A stretch of 64,000 nucleotides of DNA, taken from contig ML978121.1 in the NCBI GenBank assembly GCA_010015805.1, positions 2,666,001-2,730,000 on the forward strand, read 5' to 3'. The position numbers and the translations under genes are program-made. Origin of the DNA: Rhizodiscina lignyota. Lineage: Eukaryota; Ascomycota; Dothideomycetes; Aulographales; Rhizodiscinaceae. The notes below the pieces were generated by a model. It saw nothing but the letters and a program-made list of their open reading frames with translations. It had not been told where the DNA came from and searched no databases. Numbering within the stretch: the stretch's first letter is position 1; each line of letters opens with the position of its first letter. Positions 22,365 to 34,146 of the stretch are shown piece after piece.

Positions 22365-23111
22365 ATCTATAATGCAAGACAGCATACGGATAAGACAGCT
22401 TCGACAACTTTCAAATTGAACTTGGGTTTCAGCACCATTGCAGTGTGTTGAGCGAAACTGGAATTCACATATTCAAGTACCTTTCATTCAAAGAGCTCGA
22501 GCCGCTCGCTTCGGTCCGGACGATATCTTCGCCGGTCTTTTATCATTAGAATTAGTACTCAAACTCTTACGCCGGTTAACGCGCAGCTGCTCTCCAAATT
22601 CCAGCGGTTCGTCAAGAAACGGTGCGGTCATAAGCACATACTGATTGAGAGACATGATAGATTGGACAAGCTCAAATTCTCTCAGCATCTTAAAATCTAC
22701 GCTGATGCAGTAGACTTCACAGGCTCCCATAACTTGCCTGTATGCCGGTATTTTAGCGCCTTATTGCTACCCTTGAGCTAGACTCTACTTGCGCACAAAA
22801 ACTCTCAAGCCTGTCACAACTCCCAGGGGCTTTCCATGCACACGTATTAATACCTCTCAGCCTGTTTCAATCTCCGACTTTTTCTTCCTCACCACTACTC
22901 ACATCTCTATTTTCACTTGTATCTTCACTCTTCAACACAGCTTCAAGCCAATAGGAGCTTCATCAAACAACACCTTCCAGCATTACTCACACCTCTATCA
23001 ACCAAATATCCTCGTCGAAACCATCAAATACACCTTCAGGGTATCAACTCCAAAACTCTAATCAATCTCGAATATCTCATCACCACAGATCAAGGACACG
23101 CTGTTAGACAG
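22365..23111. other. Spacer between the two RBR genes
   Basis: About 750 bp. The last ~250 bp are pyrimidine-rich (CTCACCACTACTC, TCTTCACTCTTC), as in a 5' leader. No gene seen. Confidence 0.5.
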
Positions 23112-24092
23112 ATGGCTAGACGTTTGTGGGGCTTGCATCTGCCTTCTGATGATCTCGATAATGCCGATAAACCGGAAAAGAACGTTCGACTAAAACGTGA
23201 GCGAAGTTCTTCTGAGGATCTAGAAGAGCAAGTATCTCACAAGAAACAACGCACTGATGAGCCTGTCGGTAACAAGCAGTGCATTAGCTGCACGGAAACT
23301 TTATCAAAGCAGAGCTTTGCATCTTCTCTTTTGGCATGCGACCATGCAGCGACTGTCTGCCTCTCGTGCTTCACGAATTGGATTCGAGTTAGGATCGATG
23401 AGGGGAATTGGAAGGCGATTCCATGTCCTGAGTGCTCCCGAACACTGTCGTATGGTGATCTGCTTGATCTCCTAAAGGAGGTGCCGAAGCTCTTTGAGCG
23501 GTAAGACACCTTTCTCCTACCGTTGAGGTATTCCGCTGACAAACGTAACAGCTACGACACCCTCATTACCCGGGACGCCATCTCTTCCGATTCAACATTT
23601 CGCTACTGTCTTGCGCCAGGATGTGCGTCAGACCAGTTCCATCCTCGTGGCACCGACGAGCCGATCTTCACGTGCGAAGCTTGTGGGTTCAAAGCTTGTG
23701 TCGTTCACGAGTGCGCTTGGCATGCAGGCGAGACGTGCAGTGACTTTGGAGAGAGGAAGGAGAAGGAGGAATCAGCGCAACGACGACGCGATGAGAAGGC
23801 ATCCATAGCTGCAGTGAAGCAAGACTCAAAGGAGTGTCCAAATAAGGAGTGCAAAGTGAGGATCACCAAGTATGGAGGATGCGATCACATGACGTGTGAG
23901 TAAGCTCATTGGCCTTGGAAGTTCAGGAGATTGACAGAAACAACAGGTTCTCGCTGCAAGCATGAGTTCTGCTGGGAATGTCTCGCCCGTTACGATGAGA
24001 TTGCCAGTCGTGGAAACCACAAGCACCGCAAGGGCTGCAGTTATCACCGCCCTTATCGCGTGCCCGGTTATCAGCCACCGGAGATTCCTTGA
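23112..24092 (+). CDS. RBR-type E3 ubiquitin ligase
   Basis: Predicted ubiquitin ligase that passes ubiquitin through a RING2 cysteine thioester. Exons 23112-23500, 23552-23895 and 23947-24092 encode 292 residues. RING1: CISCTETL, CDHAATVCLSCFTNWI, CPECSRTL. The IBR region has FRYCLAPGCASDQFHP and FTCEACGFKACVVHECAWH. RING2 is CPNKECKVRITKYGGCDHMT joined over intron 2 to CSRCKHEFCWECL; the cysteine in YGGCDHM aligns with the catalytic cysteine of parkin and HHARI. A short linker EKEESAQRRRDEK lies between IBR and RING2. The ATG at 23112 is the first ATG in a frame open from further upstream. Exon boundaries match the preceding gene, so the two are tandem duplicates. Substrate unknown. Confidence 0.88.
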
Positions 24093-24575
24093 GTGCACAT
24101 ATTTACGACGGAATACGCAGTTTGACTATTTGGTGATGGGATTTCTCTACACTTGTGAATGCTGCTATATTCTTCATATGGAGACGGCGTTGGAACGGGG
24201 GCCTTCTACCAAGAAGTGGTTAACTGGTTTGAAGGTTATTCAGTATATCTCATTTCTATCATGGTAACTATTCTACAGTCCCTCTCAGTCCATTGATCTA
24301 GGTTTGTTCATCTTTCTATGTGGGAAATGGTGACAGTGGTTCTTCAGATTATTCTCGTATTTGAACATTATTGGTTGTGCCTATGTTTACATATCTCGTT
24401 TGGTCTCATCGGACCCATTACCCATAAAACATTGTCGTATCCCATTGACCCATTCCAAAAGCGGGTTTTGTGAAAACTCCGGCCCAATGCACGCTCAATA
24501 TCGCAGCAATTTTTCGCTCGATCCAAAATCAGTCTGAAAGCCATCCAGTAGCTTATCGTCGTTCCGCATGTCAAT
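24093..24575. other. Intergenic region between convergent genes
   Basis: No open frame of interest; presumably the 3' ends of the RBR and wall-protein genes. Confidence 0.5.
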
Positions 24576-25379
24576 TTACAGAAGCATCATCATCGCAGCA
24601 ACAAGGCAGCAGGCGGCCATGCCGCTCTGCAGGCTCATGATGCCGGCGCTGTTGCTCTGCTCGGACTGGCTAGTCTCCTGGCTGAAGCCATTGTCAGTTC
24701 CGCTGGGCGAGCTGATGGTAGCAGATGAATTGCTCTTGGCGCTGCCGGTAGGAATCGCCGCCGTCGTAGCGGCGCTCTGAGAGCCAGATTCTGCGCCTGC
24801 AACGACACTTGCAGCGGATTTCTGCGAGGTGACAACGGCTGGCTGGCTGGTCACGACTTTTGGAGCGCCCGTGATCACGCCAAGCGAATTGGTCATGGTG
24901 GTGAAGGAGGTGAAGCCGTTGGTGTAGGGTGTGCTGGCATCCCATGTCTCACTGTCCGTCAATGAGGGTGCAGCAGTTGCGGAGGCAGCCGCAGCGCCGC
25001 CAGCAGTCGAGCCACCGGCGATAATGGCGCCAGATGGGCAGGGGTTCGACCATTGCTCGCAGCCAGCAGGGTATGTGACATGCTGGAGCCAATCATCACC
25101 TGATCCTGAGCCTGAGGCGGCAGAAGCATCTCCAGAGGCAGCAGGGGAGACAACGGGGGCAGCGGTCGTTGCAACAGCAGTGGTGGCAGCCCAGGTATCA
25201 ACAGAAGCGTCGGTTGCTGAGGCGCCCCATGCGTCTGCACCAGCATCGGCGGACGAAGGTGCCCAAGCGCCGGAGTCGCCAGAATCGGCTAGTTGTGGCT
25301 GAGCGAATGGGTTTGGCAGGGCGATGGCAGAGGCGAGGATGGGGAGAGTGAGGGAGATGATCTGGAGAGAGGAGTGCAT
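24576..25379 (-). CDS. GPI-anchored cell-wall type protein
   Basis: Single exon, 267 residues. Signal peptide MHSSLQIISLTLPILASAIA, then an Ala/Asp/Ser/Trp-rich segment with repeated DAWGA/DTWAA-like words. A short conserved-looking block follows (WLQHVTYPAGCEQWSNPCPS, the only cysteine pair in the mature region). A ~110-residue Ser/Thr/Ala tract comes next, then a C-terminal hydrophobic tail (SGMAACCLVAAMMMLL) after a small-residue site, typical of GPI attachment. Likely a glycosylated surface protein; no enzyme domain. The Cys-containing block is the most useful query for homologues. Confidence 0.72.
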   Translation of the reverse strand: MHSSLQIISLTLPILASAIALPNPFAQPQLADSGDSGAWAPSSADAGADAWGASATDASVDTWAATTAVATTAAPVVSPAASGDASAASGSGSGDDWLQHVTYPAGCEQWSNPCPSGAIIAGGSTAGGAAAASATAAPSLTDSETWDASTPYTNGFTSFTTMTNSLGVITGAPKVVTSQPAVVTSQKSAASVVAGAESGSQSAATTAAIPTGSAKSNSSATISSPSGTDNGFSQETSQSEQSNSAGIMSLQSGMAACCLVAAMMMLL

Positions 25380-26271
25380 CTTGAATGTGGTTGTGGTTTG
25401 GGTGGTGATGTTCGGTGTAGGTGATTCGGATGGGGGTCGCAGTTAAGCGGGTGCTGCGAAGCTGTAGAGGGGCTTGATAGAGGGTGTGAAGATGCGATTG
25501 ATGTTGATGAGCGATGGAGAGTTCGATATCGAGGAGATCAGAGAAGCGAGCAGTCACTCAGTCAGTTGAGGTCGAAGCTTGGTTCGAATTGCTGATGCTT
25601 GATTGTGGAGAAGATTGGATTGCTGTGTTGGTTGATGTCGAGAAAACGAGGGCAAGACGAAAGGAATATATACTCGTCAGACCAGCCATGTTTGTTTCAT
25701 TATTTCCCACCTGTTGCTGGGGAGAGGTTGGTGTTTATTGTGGCGCCGTGGCTAGTGCGCTAGTACGCAACGGGGTGGCGGGGAAGGCTTGGCCAGGGGT
25801 GCACGTGCAATCGCTTGGCCCGCGCCGCACGCGCCGGAGAGCGAGAGCGGCCGGACTCCGGGCGCTAGAGGTGAGTTCAGCCCCTGCCAGCCGCCGCGCC
25901 GGTCGAAACAGGGAAAAAGGGTATGGCCAGGTGCGCTGGCTGGATTGGCACAGTTTCGGAGTATGATGCGCGCTGACTGATGGGCTTAGCAAGTCGCAGC
26001 TAATTGCTTTCGCCGCTCTTTGTATGGCATCTCTGCCCTCCGCACGCTGCCGACGCCTGGCCTAAGCTTATTCAGGCCTGGATACTGGAATACGGTCGCA
26101 GCTGCTCCTTCCACAGCCGCCAAGCGGCGTTCTTGCGGAACGAGGTATTATCAGATTTTCCCGCCCGTTCCCTCGCCTTCATCACCTCTTTCACCGCTCG
26201 CTCCTACCAACCTCTGTATATCTGCTCGCCCTCAATTCCGCCCTATAGATGTGTAGACGATAGCCGGCGGC
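25380..26271. other. Divergent promoter region
   Basis: About 890 bp between the minus-strand wall protein and the plus-strand DUF2985 gene. No coding frame supported. Confidence 0.5.
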
Positions 26272-28260
26272 ATGGCGGACTACTTTGACGGGCCTAGCAA
26301 CCCCAACCACCGCGACGACACAGACGCGACCGCTCTGCGGACAATAGAGACTACCCAATCAGTGCCTCCGGTGCTGCTCTCTGCGCAAACTACTACCAAT
26401 GCCCCGCAGGATGGCAACCGACTTTCGGTCCCTTCCTCGGGCCTCCGACGAAACAGAAGCTCGAGCATTCGGATAAGAAGACTACCTTCCAATATCAATC
26501 GACAATCAAATACCATACCAGAGATACAACTTGCTGCCGAGCCCGGAGTCACTACCCAAGACTATGCTCACCAACCACCTACACCACAACAATATGAAGA
26601 ACAGACTGGAAGACGGCGGAGTATGTCTGCTCCGGAGAGAAGAGAAGATGTTTTGGCAGCAGCGGCAGCAGAGTCGAGCTCGAGACCGGCGTCTCGGTTC
26701 ATGCCAATAATTCCAGAAGGACAGACACCTCAGCCTCCCTCCACCGCGCCTGATCAGACTGCATCCGGTCGTCCTGTGCGACCACCGATCTTTGGTCGTC
26801 TACGCAGCGGCTACAATAGGAGCATGGAATTTGGTTCGCAGAAGCAGAAGCAGCGTCGTTCCAGTGCCGCCAGCGAATACGAAGGCGACCACGAGTACGA
26901 CGATGAAGTCGCGAACCTCCTGGATGTCGTCGATCCCGAAGTCTCCACCCTATCAACCCTCACAAATATTCAGAATTCCCTCTTCATTCCAGATCTGGGT
27001 CGTTTCAGCTTCGTCAACCGAAGGCCAACCTACGACCTCACAGCACACCCTTCATCTGAGTCGGTTGACTCGGATACCACAGATGAGTACATCAAAGAGG
27101 CGCAGGAAGTTGCACGAGGCGAGCAGCCCGGTCTTGAGCGTGAAGGGACCCTCGAGGAAGAAGACGCCACGGTACAACGTCCGATGCCGAGGAGTAGAGT
27201 GGGTAGCATAACATCGCAGCTCAGCGAGTCTCGATATGCTGTCTTGCCTCACGGCGTCCATCTTGACGGCTGGACAAAAGAGGATAAGGAATCACTTAAC
27301 GATCATGTCCGACACATGCTGCACTCCCGCCGCAGCAAACTAAAGCGATCCTGGAAAGGCTTCCTGAAATACGTCAGTCGGCCTTTGGGTTTCTTCGTTA
27401 CTCTCTACGCGTTTTGCATCACCATCTTCGGTCTTATCTGGGTTTTGTTCCTCATTGGATGGATTTCTGGTGGCTCCGATGCTCGTCACAAGTACCTCAT
27501 TAATGTCATCGACAACGTCCTTGTCGCACTCTTTGCGATTATGGGTGATGGTCTCGCCCCATTTCGCACCATTGACACGTACCACATGATCTTCATCGCG
27601 CACTACGCCCGTCTGACGTGGAAGAAGCGGAAAGAAGAACGCCTACCAAAACTCGAAAACCGGAATGACCTGCCTACGGTAACAGGCTTCGACGTTGAGA
27701 ATCCGGAAGACAAAGAGCAAGAGTTGAGCGTCTTGACTCCAAAGCAGCAACGTCGGCTTGCCCACCATCAGAAGAAGTTCGCAAGGAGTCATACGTATTA
27801 CAAGCCTCACGAGACAACTACACACTATGCTTTCTCCATCCGCCTCCTCATTACAATCACAATTTTGTTGGATTGCCATTCGCTTCTTCAAATCTCACTG
27901 GGTGCCTGCACATGGGGCTGGAATTGGCATACTCGTCCAGCTGTCGTGACTACGGTCATTCTTATCTGCTCCATCACGTGCAACATCACCGGGGGCGTAT
28001 TAATCTCTGTCGGCGACAAAAGGTCAAGGAAGACCGAGGTGGTCGAACAGATGTTCAGGCAGCAGCTCACGGAAGAAGCAATCAAGAAGGTTGCCCGACA
28101 TAAGCGTGAAAGAGCGCGAAGGGAGCAAGAAGAGAAGGAAAAGTGGCTGCGAGAGAATGAGGTTCCGGAACCTGAGTTTACAGAAAACGAGTTTAGAGAA
28201 ACCGAGCCGCCGTCTAAGGAGATGGACATTGGGCAGAGCAGAGCTTACGAGGGCACGTAA
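26272..28260 (+). CDS. DUF2985 integral membrane protein
   Basis: Single exon, 662 residues. The N-terminal ~350 residues are polar, Ser/Arg-rich and probably disordered. Then come FLKYVSRPLGFFVTLYAFCI and hydrophobic segments near residues 365-395 and 410-435, with the family hallmark MGDGLAPFRTIDTYHMIFIA. After a charged loop there are further membrane segments (AFSIRLLITITILLDCHSLL and AVVTTVILICSITCNITGGV). The tail is a charged Glu/Arg coiled-coil-like stretch (RERARREQEEKEKWLRENE). This order matches fungal DUF2985 proteins, whose biochemical role is unknown to me. Residues 1-350 are likely cytosolic and carry many Ser/Arg sites. Confidence 0.85.
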   Translation: MADYFDGPSNPNHRDDTDATALRTIETTQSVPPVLLSAQTTTNAPQDGNRLSVPSSGLRRNRSSSIRIRRLPSNINRQSNTIPEIQLAAEPGVTTQDYAHQPPTPQQYEEQTGRRRSMSAPERREDVLAAAAAESSSRPASRFMPIIPEGQTPQPPSTAPDQTASGRPVRPPIFGRLRSGYNRSMEFGSQKQKQRRSSAASEYEGDHEYDDEVANLLDVVDPEVSTLSTLTNIQNSLFIPDLGRFSFVNRRPTYDLTAHPSSESVDSDTTDEYIKEAQEVARGEQPGLEREGTLEEEDATVQRPMPRSRVGSITSQLSESRYAVLPHGVHLDGWTKEDKESLNDHVRHMLHSRRSKLKRSWKGFLKYVSRPLGFFVTLYAFCITIFGLIWVLFLIGWISGGSDARHKYLINVIDNVLVALFAIMGDGLAPFRTIDTYHMIFIAHYARLTWKKRKEERLPKLENRNDLPTVTGFDVENPEDKEQELSVLTPKQQRRLAHHQKKFARSHTYYKPHETTTHYAFSIRLLITITILLDCHSLLQISLGACTWGWNWHTRPAVVTTVILICSITCNITGGVLISVGDKRSRKTEVVEQMFRQQLTEEAIKKVARHKRERARREQEEKEKWLRENEVPEPEFTENEFRETEPPSKEMDIGQSRAYEGT

Positions 28261-28550
28261 TTTGTCACATGCAATTCGATATTCGTATTGGTAATCATAA
28301 AGTCAGCGAGGCGTTGGAGTTCGTGTGTACGCTCATCCGGATATGTGTAACCAGTTTTGGATACCGCGGCAAGGGCAACGCTATCAATTTTGCTCCCAAT
28401 CTATGAACCAGCTTTAAGATACATTGATTAGGCTAATACGCAAAAGCTTTTTTCAATCCGCTCAAATAGACAATCTCGACTTGAGTCGTCTTTCCATCCA
28501 GCCTATGACTCATGGTCTTTGTAAGACCTTACCATCCGTCACTTCGCTTC

Positions 28551-30609
28551 CTACAATTCGTTGTGTATCGGCTTCTGGTGATCGTGCTCGGGCTCAAAAA
28601 TCCACTGTCCCTTCTCTTCACTCCACTGCTCCATCCTCGAACCCGGCTCGCCTGCTTTTATAATATCGTCCGCAATCTTTTCCGCGAGCATATACACCGT
28701 CGCCATCGGGTGACCCGGAGGTAAGAAGGGCATGATGCTCGCGTCCACTACTCTCAGCCCCTTCACACCATACACTCTAGCCTTTGTATCCACGACGCCC
28801 ATCCGATCGCCGCTCTCATCCCCGGGCGCCTTGCCCATCTTGCAGGTCGAGCTCGCGTGAAACACAGTCGCAAGCCCCTTCCGCGCCATCGCCAAGATGT
28901 CCTCGTCGCTCTGCACGTGCTTGCCCGGATAGTACTCCTCACCGTCCAGGATGCTCAGCTTATTCCAGATCTCGCGCGCGCGTCTGAACACCGCCACTAT
29001 CATCTCCTTGTCCACGGCATGCGTCAGCCAGTTCGGATTGATGAGCGGAGGCTCCGCCGCGTCGGCGGAGGCGATGGAGATGTTGCCGCGCGACATGGGC
29101 GCCACGAGGATGCCCATCATCGACCCGTAGTTCTTGCCATCAAAGGGGTCGAGTACGGTACCGGTGTAGTCGCCGAGGTAGGCGGATAGTGCGATGTGTT
29201 CGAGGTGCGGCCAATCTGAGGGGAACTCCTCGTCGAGGATCTTGCGGGTCTCCTTAGAGGCGGTGGATGGGTATCTCTCCCATGCCCACGGGCCCGAGGG
29301 CGAGGATAGCGGACCGGAAGCGTTGGCGAGGAATTGCTCGTTCGAACGGTAGTAATATTCCGGGTCGAGGAAGAGGCGGGACACAGTAGGCACTGTGACG
29401 GGGAAGGCGGGCGCGACGAAGGGGTGGTCTTGCATGTTTTGGCCTACACCGGGTAGATCGACGAGCACGTCGATGCCTAAGGGGTCGAGGATGCGGCGCG
29501 GGCCAATGCCAGAGACCATGAGCATTTGTGGCGACTGGAATGTGCCGGCTGAGAGAATGACTTCCTTGTTCGCGAAGAGGGTGTACGGTATTCCTACCGT
29601 CTCAACCTTGACTGCGTGTGCGGCCTTGTCTTCTGTGAATAGTATTTGTTTAGCCAGTGTGCGGTGATAGATCTTCAGGTCTGTTTCCTCCATTGCGTTT
29701 TTCAGATAGCTGGTGTAGCTGCTGCTACGTGTGCCATCATGAGGGTTGATGGCAAACGTCGCATAGCCGAAACCAAGGAGATTACCACCACTGAAGCCTC
29801 CCTTGTTCTCTTTCATGCCCAGTTTCTCATAGACATCTATCGTGTTCGCACCGAGTGGCTCGACATAATTGGGCCAAGAGACGTGGACGGGCCCTTTGCC
29901 GAAGTGGGAGAGGTCAGCTGCTACTTTTCTGAATTCCGTGCTGCGCTTCGAGTAGTCTGGAGCTGTAATTTGTGTTGAGCGCTCGAAATACGGCAGGACG
30001 CCGTCCCATGTATAGCTCTCATCACCAACTTCATCCGCCCATTTCTTGAAGGACCCTTTAGTCGGACTGCAGGTAACCGATTAGTCAGAACTATTTGAGT
30101 TGGAAGAAGAAGAAAAGGGTGTGGTACCGATGGTAAGCCATATAGTTCCTCGCAGAGCATCCTCCAAGAGTCTTGCCACGAGCATATCGGAAGACTCTGT
30201 TGTCAGCACCCTATGCTCACTCATCAGCCAAGTGTCTTGGAAAATGTATTCTTGTGAAGTTGTGCGTCCTCACCGCCTGTGGAATTGTACTGAAGTCCCA
30301 GTCAATCAAAGGAGCTTTGATTTCGAGCGAAGTGCCTGTATGCTGTCCACCAGCAAGACCCGCTACCACGGATCCATTGCCATTGTCCATATCATAGAAT
30401 CCACCGGCTTCGATCAACGCGACGCTGTAGTGCTCGGCCAGCCGTGAAGCAATGGCCACACCGCCGTTTCCCCCGCCCACGACGACATAGTCAAAGGTTG
30501 CGTTTACGAATGGAAGGCCAAAGGAGTTACTGAAGAGTCGAGCATCAACAGCGCTGGAATAGAACAAATATAGACTCAGGAAAGGTAAAGACGGCCACAT
30601 TGCGAACAA
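28551..30609 (-). CDS. Secreted GMC-family FAD oxidoreductase
   Basis: Glucose-methanol-choline oxidoreductase (aryl-alcohol oxidase/choline dehydrogenase-like). Exons 30609-30274, 30210-30128 and 30066-28551 encode 644 residues; introns of 63 and 61 nt. A signal peptide (MFAMWPSLPFLSLYLFYSS) precedes the FAD-binding fold DYVVVGGGNGGVAIASRL...VALIEAG. GMC signature 1 spans exon 2 (YARGKTLGGCSARNYMAYHR). Signature 2 is AGTFQSPQMLMVSGIGP. The C terminus has FHASSTCKMG and PPGHPMATVYMLAEKIADDI, giving the two active-site histidines expected for the family. The electron acceptor is oxygen or a quinone, and the substrate is probably an alcohol or sugar; neither can be read from sequence. Confidence 0.92.
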
Positions 30610-32005
30610 GATTTGTGTGGAGCAAAATCAAATAACATCCCTCAGCGGCTACCATACTTCAGAACAAGAGCACTGCCCTCTTATAAGATGTTTCAATCGA
30701 CTGCCCGAGTATGCAGTACGTTCATCGAAACGTAGCTAGTCAGCAGCCATTGATGCAGGGACCACGTAGTATACCATATTAGGTCCGTACGCGGACTTAA
30801 GGCAACGGACGACCAGTGGGTTCTGGGCGAGGAAGCGATAGGCGGAACTGGTGTCAGTCTTTTCTTAATGCTCAATATAGCTTAGCTTGACTCTATGTGT
30901 TTCCCCGCTGGGCTTACACAGGGCGCAGAAACAGCTACTGTTGACAACAGGAGTAAAACTCGGCGGCGGCGCTTACGCGACGCTAATTGAAACAAATCGC
31001 GGCTGCATTATTACACACTGTAGAAGCAGTTAAAGTTGAATGCTCCGGTGATATGGATGACTGTCGCGTAACCCTTTCCACATGGGACCGTATGTCCTCC
31101 TGGCTGACAAAGATATGAATAAAAATAAGAACTAGCACTATCCGTTCAAGGCCGCCTGAATTCCTAATGGAGAGCTTGGTAGCACACATGCCCTACCAAA
31201 AAAGTAAGCGGTAAGCTGGTTGGCTTTTGATTTGACGAGGTTATACAATTCGTCCGACCGCCTATTTTGCGAGATCCCGCGGGTTTGCCATTCATTCTTC
31301 CTTCTATTCGCCCAAACAATTCGTCCATGAGGCCGATGTGTCCACGTTCTCAGATTCATCAAAGCGTGCCCACTGCTACTCCAGGTTCTTATTCAGAAAT
31401 GAACAGACGTAGGGAGCGTTTGCAATATTGTAGAAAAGTTGATGGCGCGCCAACAGTTGCGGCATCGCCTCGGCGGCCTAACATCCCATCCGATTCGGGC
31501 ACGGACAAAAACATTGCGATAAATTGGTAATGCTCGCACTTGGAAGGGACTGAAGAAACCAGAGGAAATTTCAGAACGCGGAACCAGGTTGTAACGATTT
31601 GAAGACGGAAATGAGTAGATAAACCGGAAATACAGGTAAGCACTGGATGAAGTTGTCGAAGCGATTGCACCGAAGGACCGGTTGATCTGAAATGTACGGC
31701 ATTCCTCGGTGCTCCGAAGGCCACGGTGGCAATGTCACTGATGTAGTTCCGCTACATCTTCCGGTACACATTCCGATAGCATGGAGGGAGTTGTCTCAGT
31801 GTGCGGTGCGGTGAAGGAAGAAGAGGTGGAAGGAAAGTGTGGTTAAGGTAGCGGAGTGGTGGTCTCTAGGCTAACCCCACGACCTCGGCGAATAAGCTAT
31901 TACGCGTGACGACGCGTCAACGCCCCACCAACCCGCGTCTAATACCGCTAATGGACATTCTGAACAATGATATGAACAGCATGTAACACTCTTCTGCCGT
32001 TTCGA
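30610..32005. other. Intergenic region, no supported gene
   Basis: About 1.4 kb between divergent genes. Only short overlapping frames were found. Confidence 0.5.
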
Positions 32006-34012
32006 ATGTCCTCTTCCCAGCCTTTCCTCTCCTCGCCCCTCGCGACGACTCCCTCGCGCCGCCGAAAGTCGCAGTTCACCTTCAAACAGCTCCATCAGCT
32101 GTCCCTATCCTCGACAGCCACTCCTCTCCGCGTGATTGCGCATATAGACCTCGATGCTTTCTATGCCCAATGCGAACAGATTCGCCTGAATCTCCCAGAC
32201 ACAACGCCAGTCGCGGTCCAGCAATGGCAGGCATTGATAGCGATCAATTATCCTGCCCGCAAGTTTGGATTAAGCAGACATATTACTGCTTCGGAAGCAA
32301 AAAAGCTGTGTCCAGAACTTGTTTGTCAACATGTCGCGACGTGGAAGGAAGGTGACGAGAAATGGGCGTACCATGAGGACGCGTACAAGCATATAGGGAC
32401 GTATAAAGTGAGCTTGGATCCGTACAGGATGGAGAGTAAAAAGATCCTAGCCTGTATCAAAGAAACATTACCAGAGAAGCTTCAGCGAGTTGAAAAAGCG
32501 AGCGTCGATGAAGTTTTCTTGGATTTGTCGGCTCAAATACACTCGATATTGCTAGAACGCTATCCGCAGCTTCAGGGACCTCCGCCGTACGATGATCCAA
32601 CGGAGAACTTACCCACACCGCCATCTTCTGCGCTAGATTGGAGTGCGGATTCGCTTGTAGACTTGGATGAGAAGGAGACGGAGGATGATGATCCTGATTG
32701 GGACGACGTCGCGATGCTCATCGGTTCGGAGATTGTGCGCGAAGTTCGCGCCGCCGTACGCGAAAAGTTAAAGTATACATGCTCCGCCGGCATTGCGCGA
32801 AACAAAATGCTCTCCAAATTAGGATCAGGACACAATAAGCCAAATGGACAGACCGTAGTGCGCAACCGTGCTATACAACAATTCCTCTCTAGTTTCAAAT
32901 TCACCAAGATTCGCAACTTGGGCGGGAAGCTGGGTGATGAAGTGGTCGCTGGCTTCAACACAGATACAGTAAAGGAGCTGCTAGATGTTCCACAGGACCA
33001 GTTGCAAAAGCGGTTAGGCGATGATACAGGAAGCTGGCTTTATCAGACCATCAGAGGAGAGGACCATAGCGAGGTCAATCCTCGAACACAGATTAAGAGT
33101 ATGCTCAGTGCCAAATCATTTCGTCCAAGCATCAATACCTTCGAGCAAGGTGTGCGATGGCTCCGAATCTTTGTCGCGGACATCTTCAGCCGCTGTGTGG
33201 AGGAAGGCGTGCTGGAAAACAAGCGGCGCCCAAAGACGATTAATCTCCACCACCGCCAGGGCGGACAAACCCGCAGTAAGCAGTCGCCGATACCTCAGGG
33301 AAAGACTCTGACTGAGGAGCTGTTGTTCGACTTGGCAAAGAATCTTCTTGCTCAAGTTGTTGTAGATGGAAGAGCTTGGCCTTGTGCGAATCTCTCGCTC
33401 AGCGTTGGCGGCTTCGAAGATGGCGTCACCGGCAATAAAGGCATTGGGACGTTTTTGGTGCGAGGTGAAGAAGCAAAGGCAATGCTCCAAAACGAACGTG
33501 ACAGGACTCCGATTCTTGAGGATTCTGGTCCCTCTGCTAAAAGGCGCAAGGTCGACGATACCAAATCCGCAACAGGAAGGATCCAAAACTTTTTCATCGG
33601 ACGTGACGAGAGTACGGGGAGTGCAGGGGACAGCGAGCTTGAAGAAAGACTTCCAGGTGTGGAAGATGAACAATCTCTCCCTAACGTTACCCTCGAGCGC
33701 GAAGAACTGGACGAGCCACCCCCGTCCAATCAGAATGGGCCGCCATCCCACCTCCACCAGCAGTCAATTGATCATTATTTCTGCTCTCGTTGCAACGTTC
33801 ACTTACCCGAGTCCGAGCGAGCCGAGCATGAAGACTGGCATTTTGCTAAAGACTTACAAGACGAGGAGCGGAGTGCTGGACGGAGTGAAACAGCGACAAA
33901 TGCCGCTAAACCTCCACCTCAAAAACCTGCGGCAGGAAGAGGGAGACCACCTGGAACGACCGCGAAGAAGACGGAGAAAGGGCAACGAAAGCTCGCATTC
34001 GGACCTCAGTGA
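32006..34012 (+). CDS. rad30: DNA polymerase eta (translesion Y-family polymerase)
   Basis: Nuclear Y-family polymerase that bypasses UV photoproducts. One exon, 668 residues. Palm catalytic motifs: AHIDLDAFYAQCEQ (metal-binding D48, near D50) and KASVDEVFLDLSAQ with its DE pair. The fingers include ALIAINYPARKFGLSRH, a eta hallmark. CSAGIARNKMLSKLGSGHNK lies in the helix-hairpin region, and the little finger follows. A UBZ-type finger near residues 590-615 (FCSRCNVHLPESERAEHEDW, C2H2 spacing) binds ubiquitinated PCNA in homologues. The last residues, GQRKLAFGPQ, resemble a degenerate PCNA-interacting box. An acidic insertion around residues 200-235 (EKETEDDDPDWDD) is common in fungal orthologues. 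Yeast name Rad30, animal POLH. Convergent with the FAD monooxygenase. Confidence 0.96.
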   Translation: MSSSQPFLSSPLATTPSRRRKSQFTFKQLHQLSLSSTATPLRVIAHIDLDAFYAQCEQIRLNLPDTTPVAVQQWQALIAINYPARKFGLSRHITASEAKKLCPELVCQHVATWKEGDEKWAYHEDAYKHIGTYKVSLDPYRMESKKILACIKETLPEKLQRVEKASVDEVFLDLSAQIHSILLERYPQLQGPPPYDDPTENLPTPPSSALDWSADSLVDLDEKETEDDDPDWDDVAMLIGSEIVREVRAAVREKLKYTCSAGIARNKMLSKLGSGHNKPNGQTVVRNRAIQQFLSSFKFTKIRNLGGKLGDEVVAGFNTDTVKELLDVPQDQLQKRLGDDTGSWLYQTIRGEDHSEVNPRTQIKSMLSAKSFRPSINTFEQGVRWLRIFVADIFSRCVEEGVLENKRRPKTINLHHRQGGQTRSKQSPIPQGKTLTEELLFDLAKNLLAQVVVDGRAWPCANLSLSVGGFEDGVTGNKGIGTFLVRGEEAKAMLQNERDRTPILEDSGPSAKRRKVDDTKSATGRIQNFFIGRDESTGSAGDSELEERLPGVEDEQSLPNVTLEREELDEPPPSNQNGPPSHLHQQSIDHYFCSRCNVHLPESERAEHEDWHFAKDLQDEERSAGRSETATNAAKPPPQKPAAGRGRPPGTTAKKTEKGQRKLAFGPQ

Positions 34013-34146
34013 TCTTGGGCCTGGCTCTTTGGGTGCGTGAAATTATTCTGTTGTTTTTGGTTCGTAGCGGGTTTGAATAGCGATGAGATACCCCATGACG
34101 GCATCGGACCTCACGACGACCTATGAATAACGACGGAATAGACAAC

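Noticed and set aside
31835-31920. Short GC-rich stretch with a tRNA-like GCGGAGTGGTGGTCTC block
   Set aside because: No acceptor stem pairing or T-loop GTTCGANTC at the required distance.
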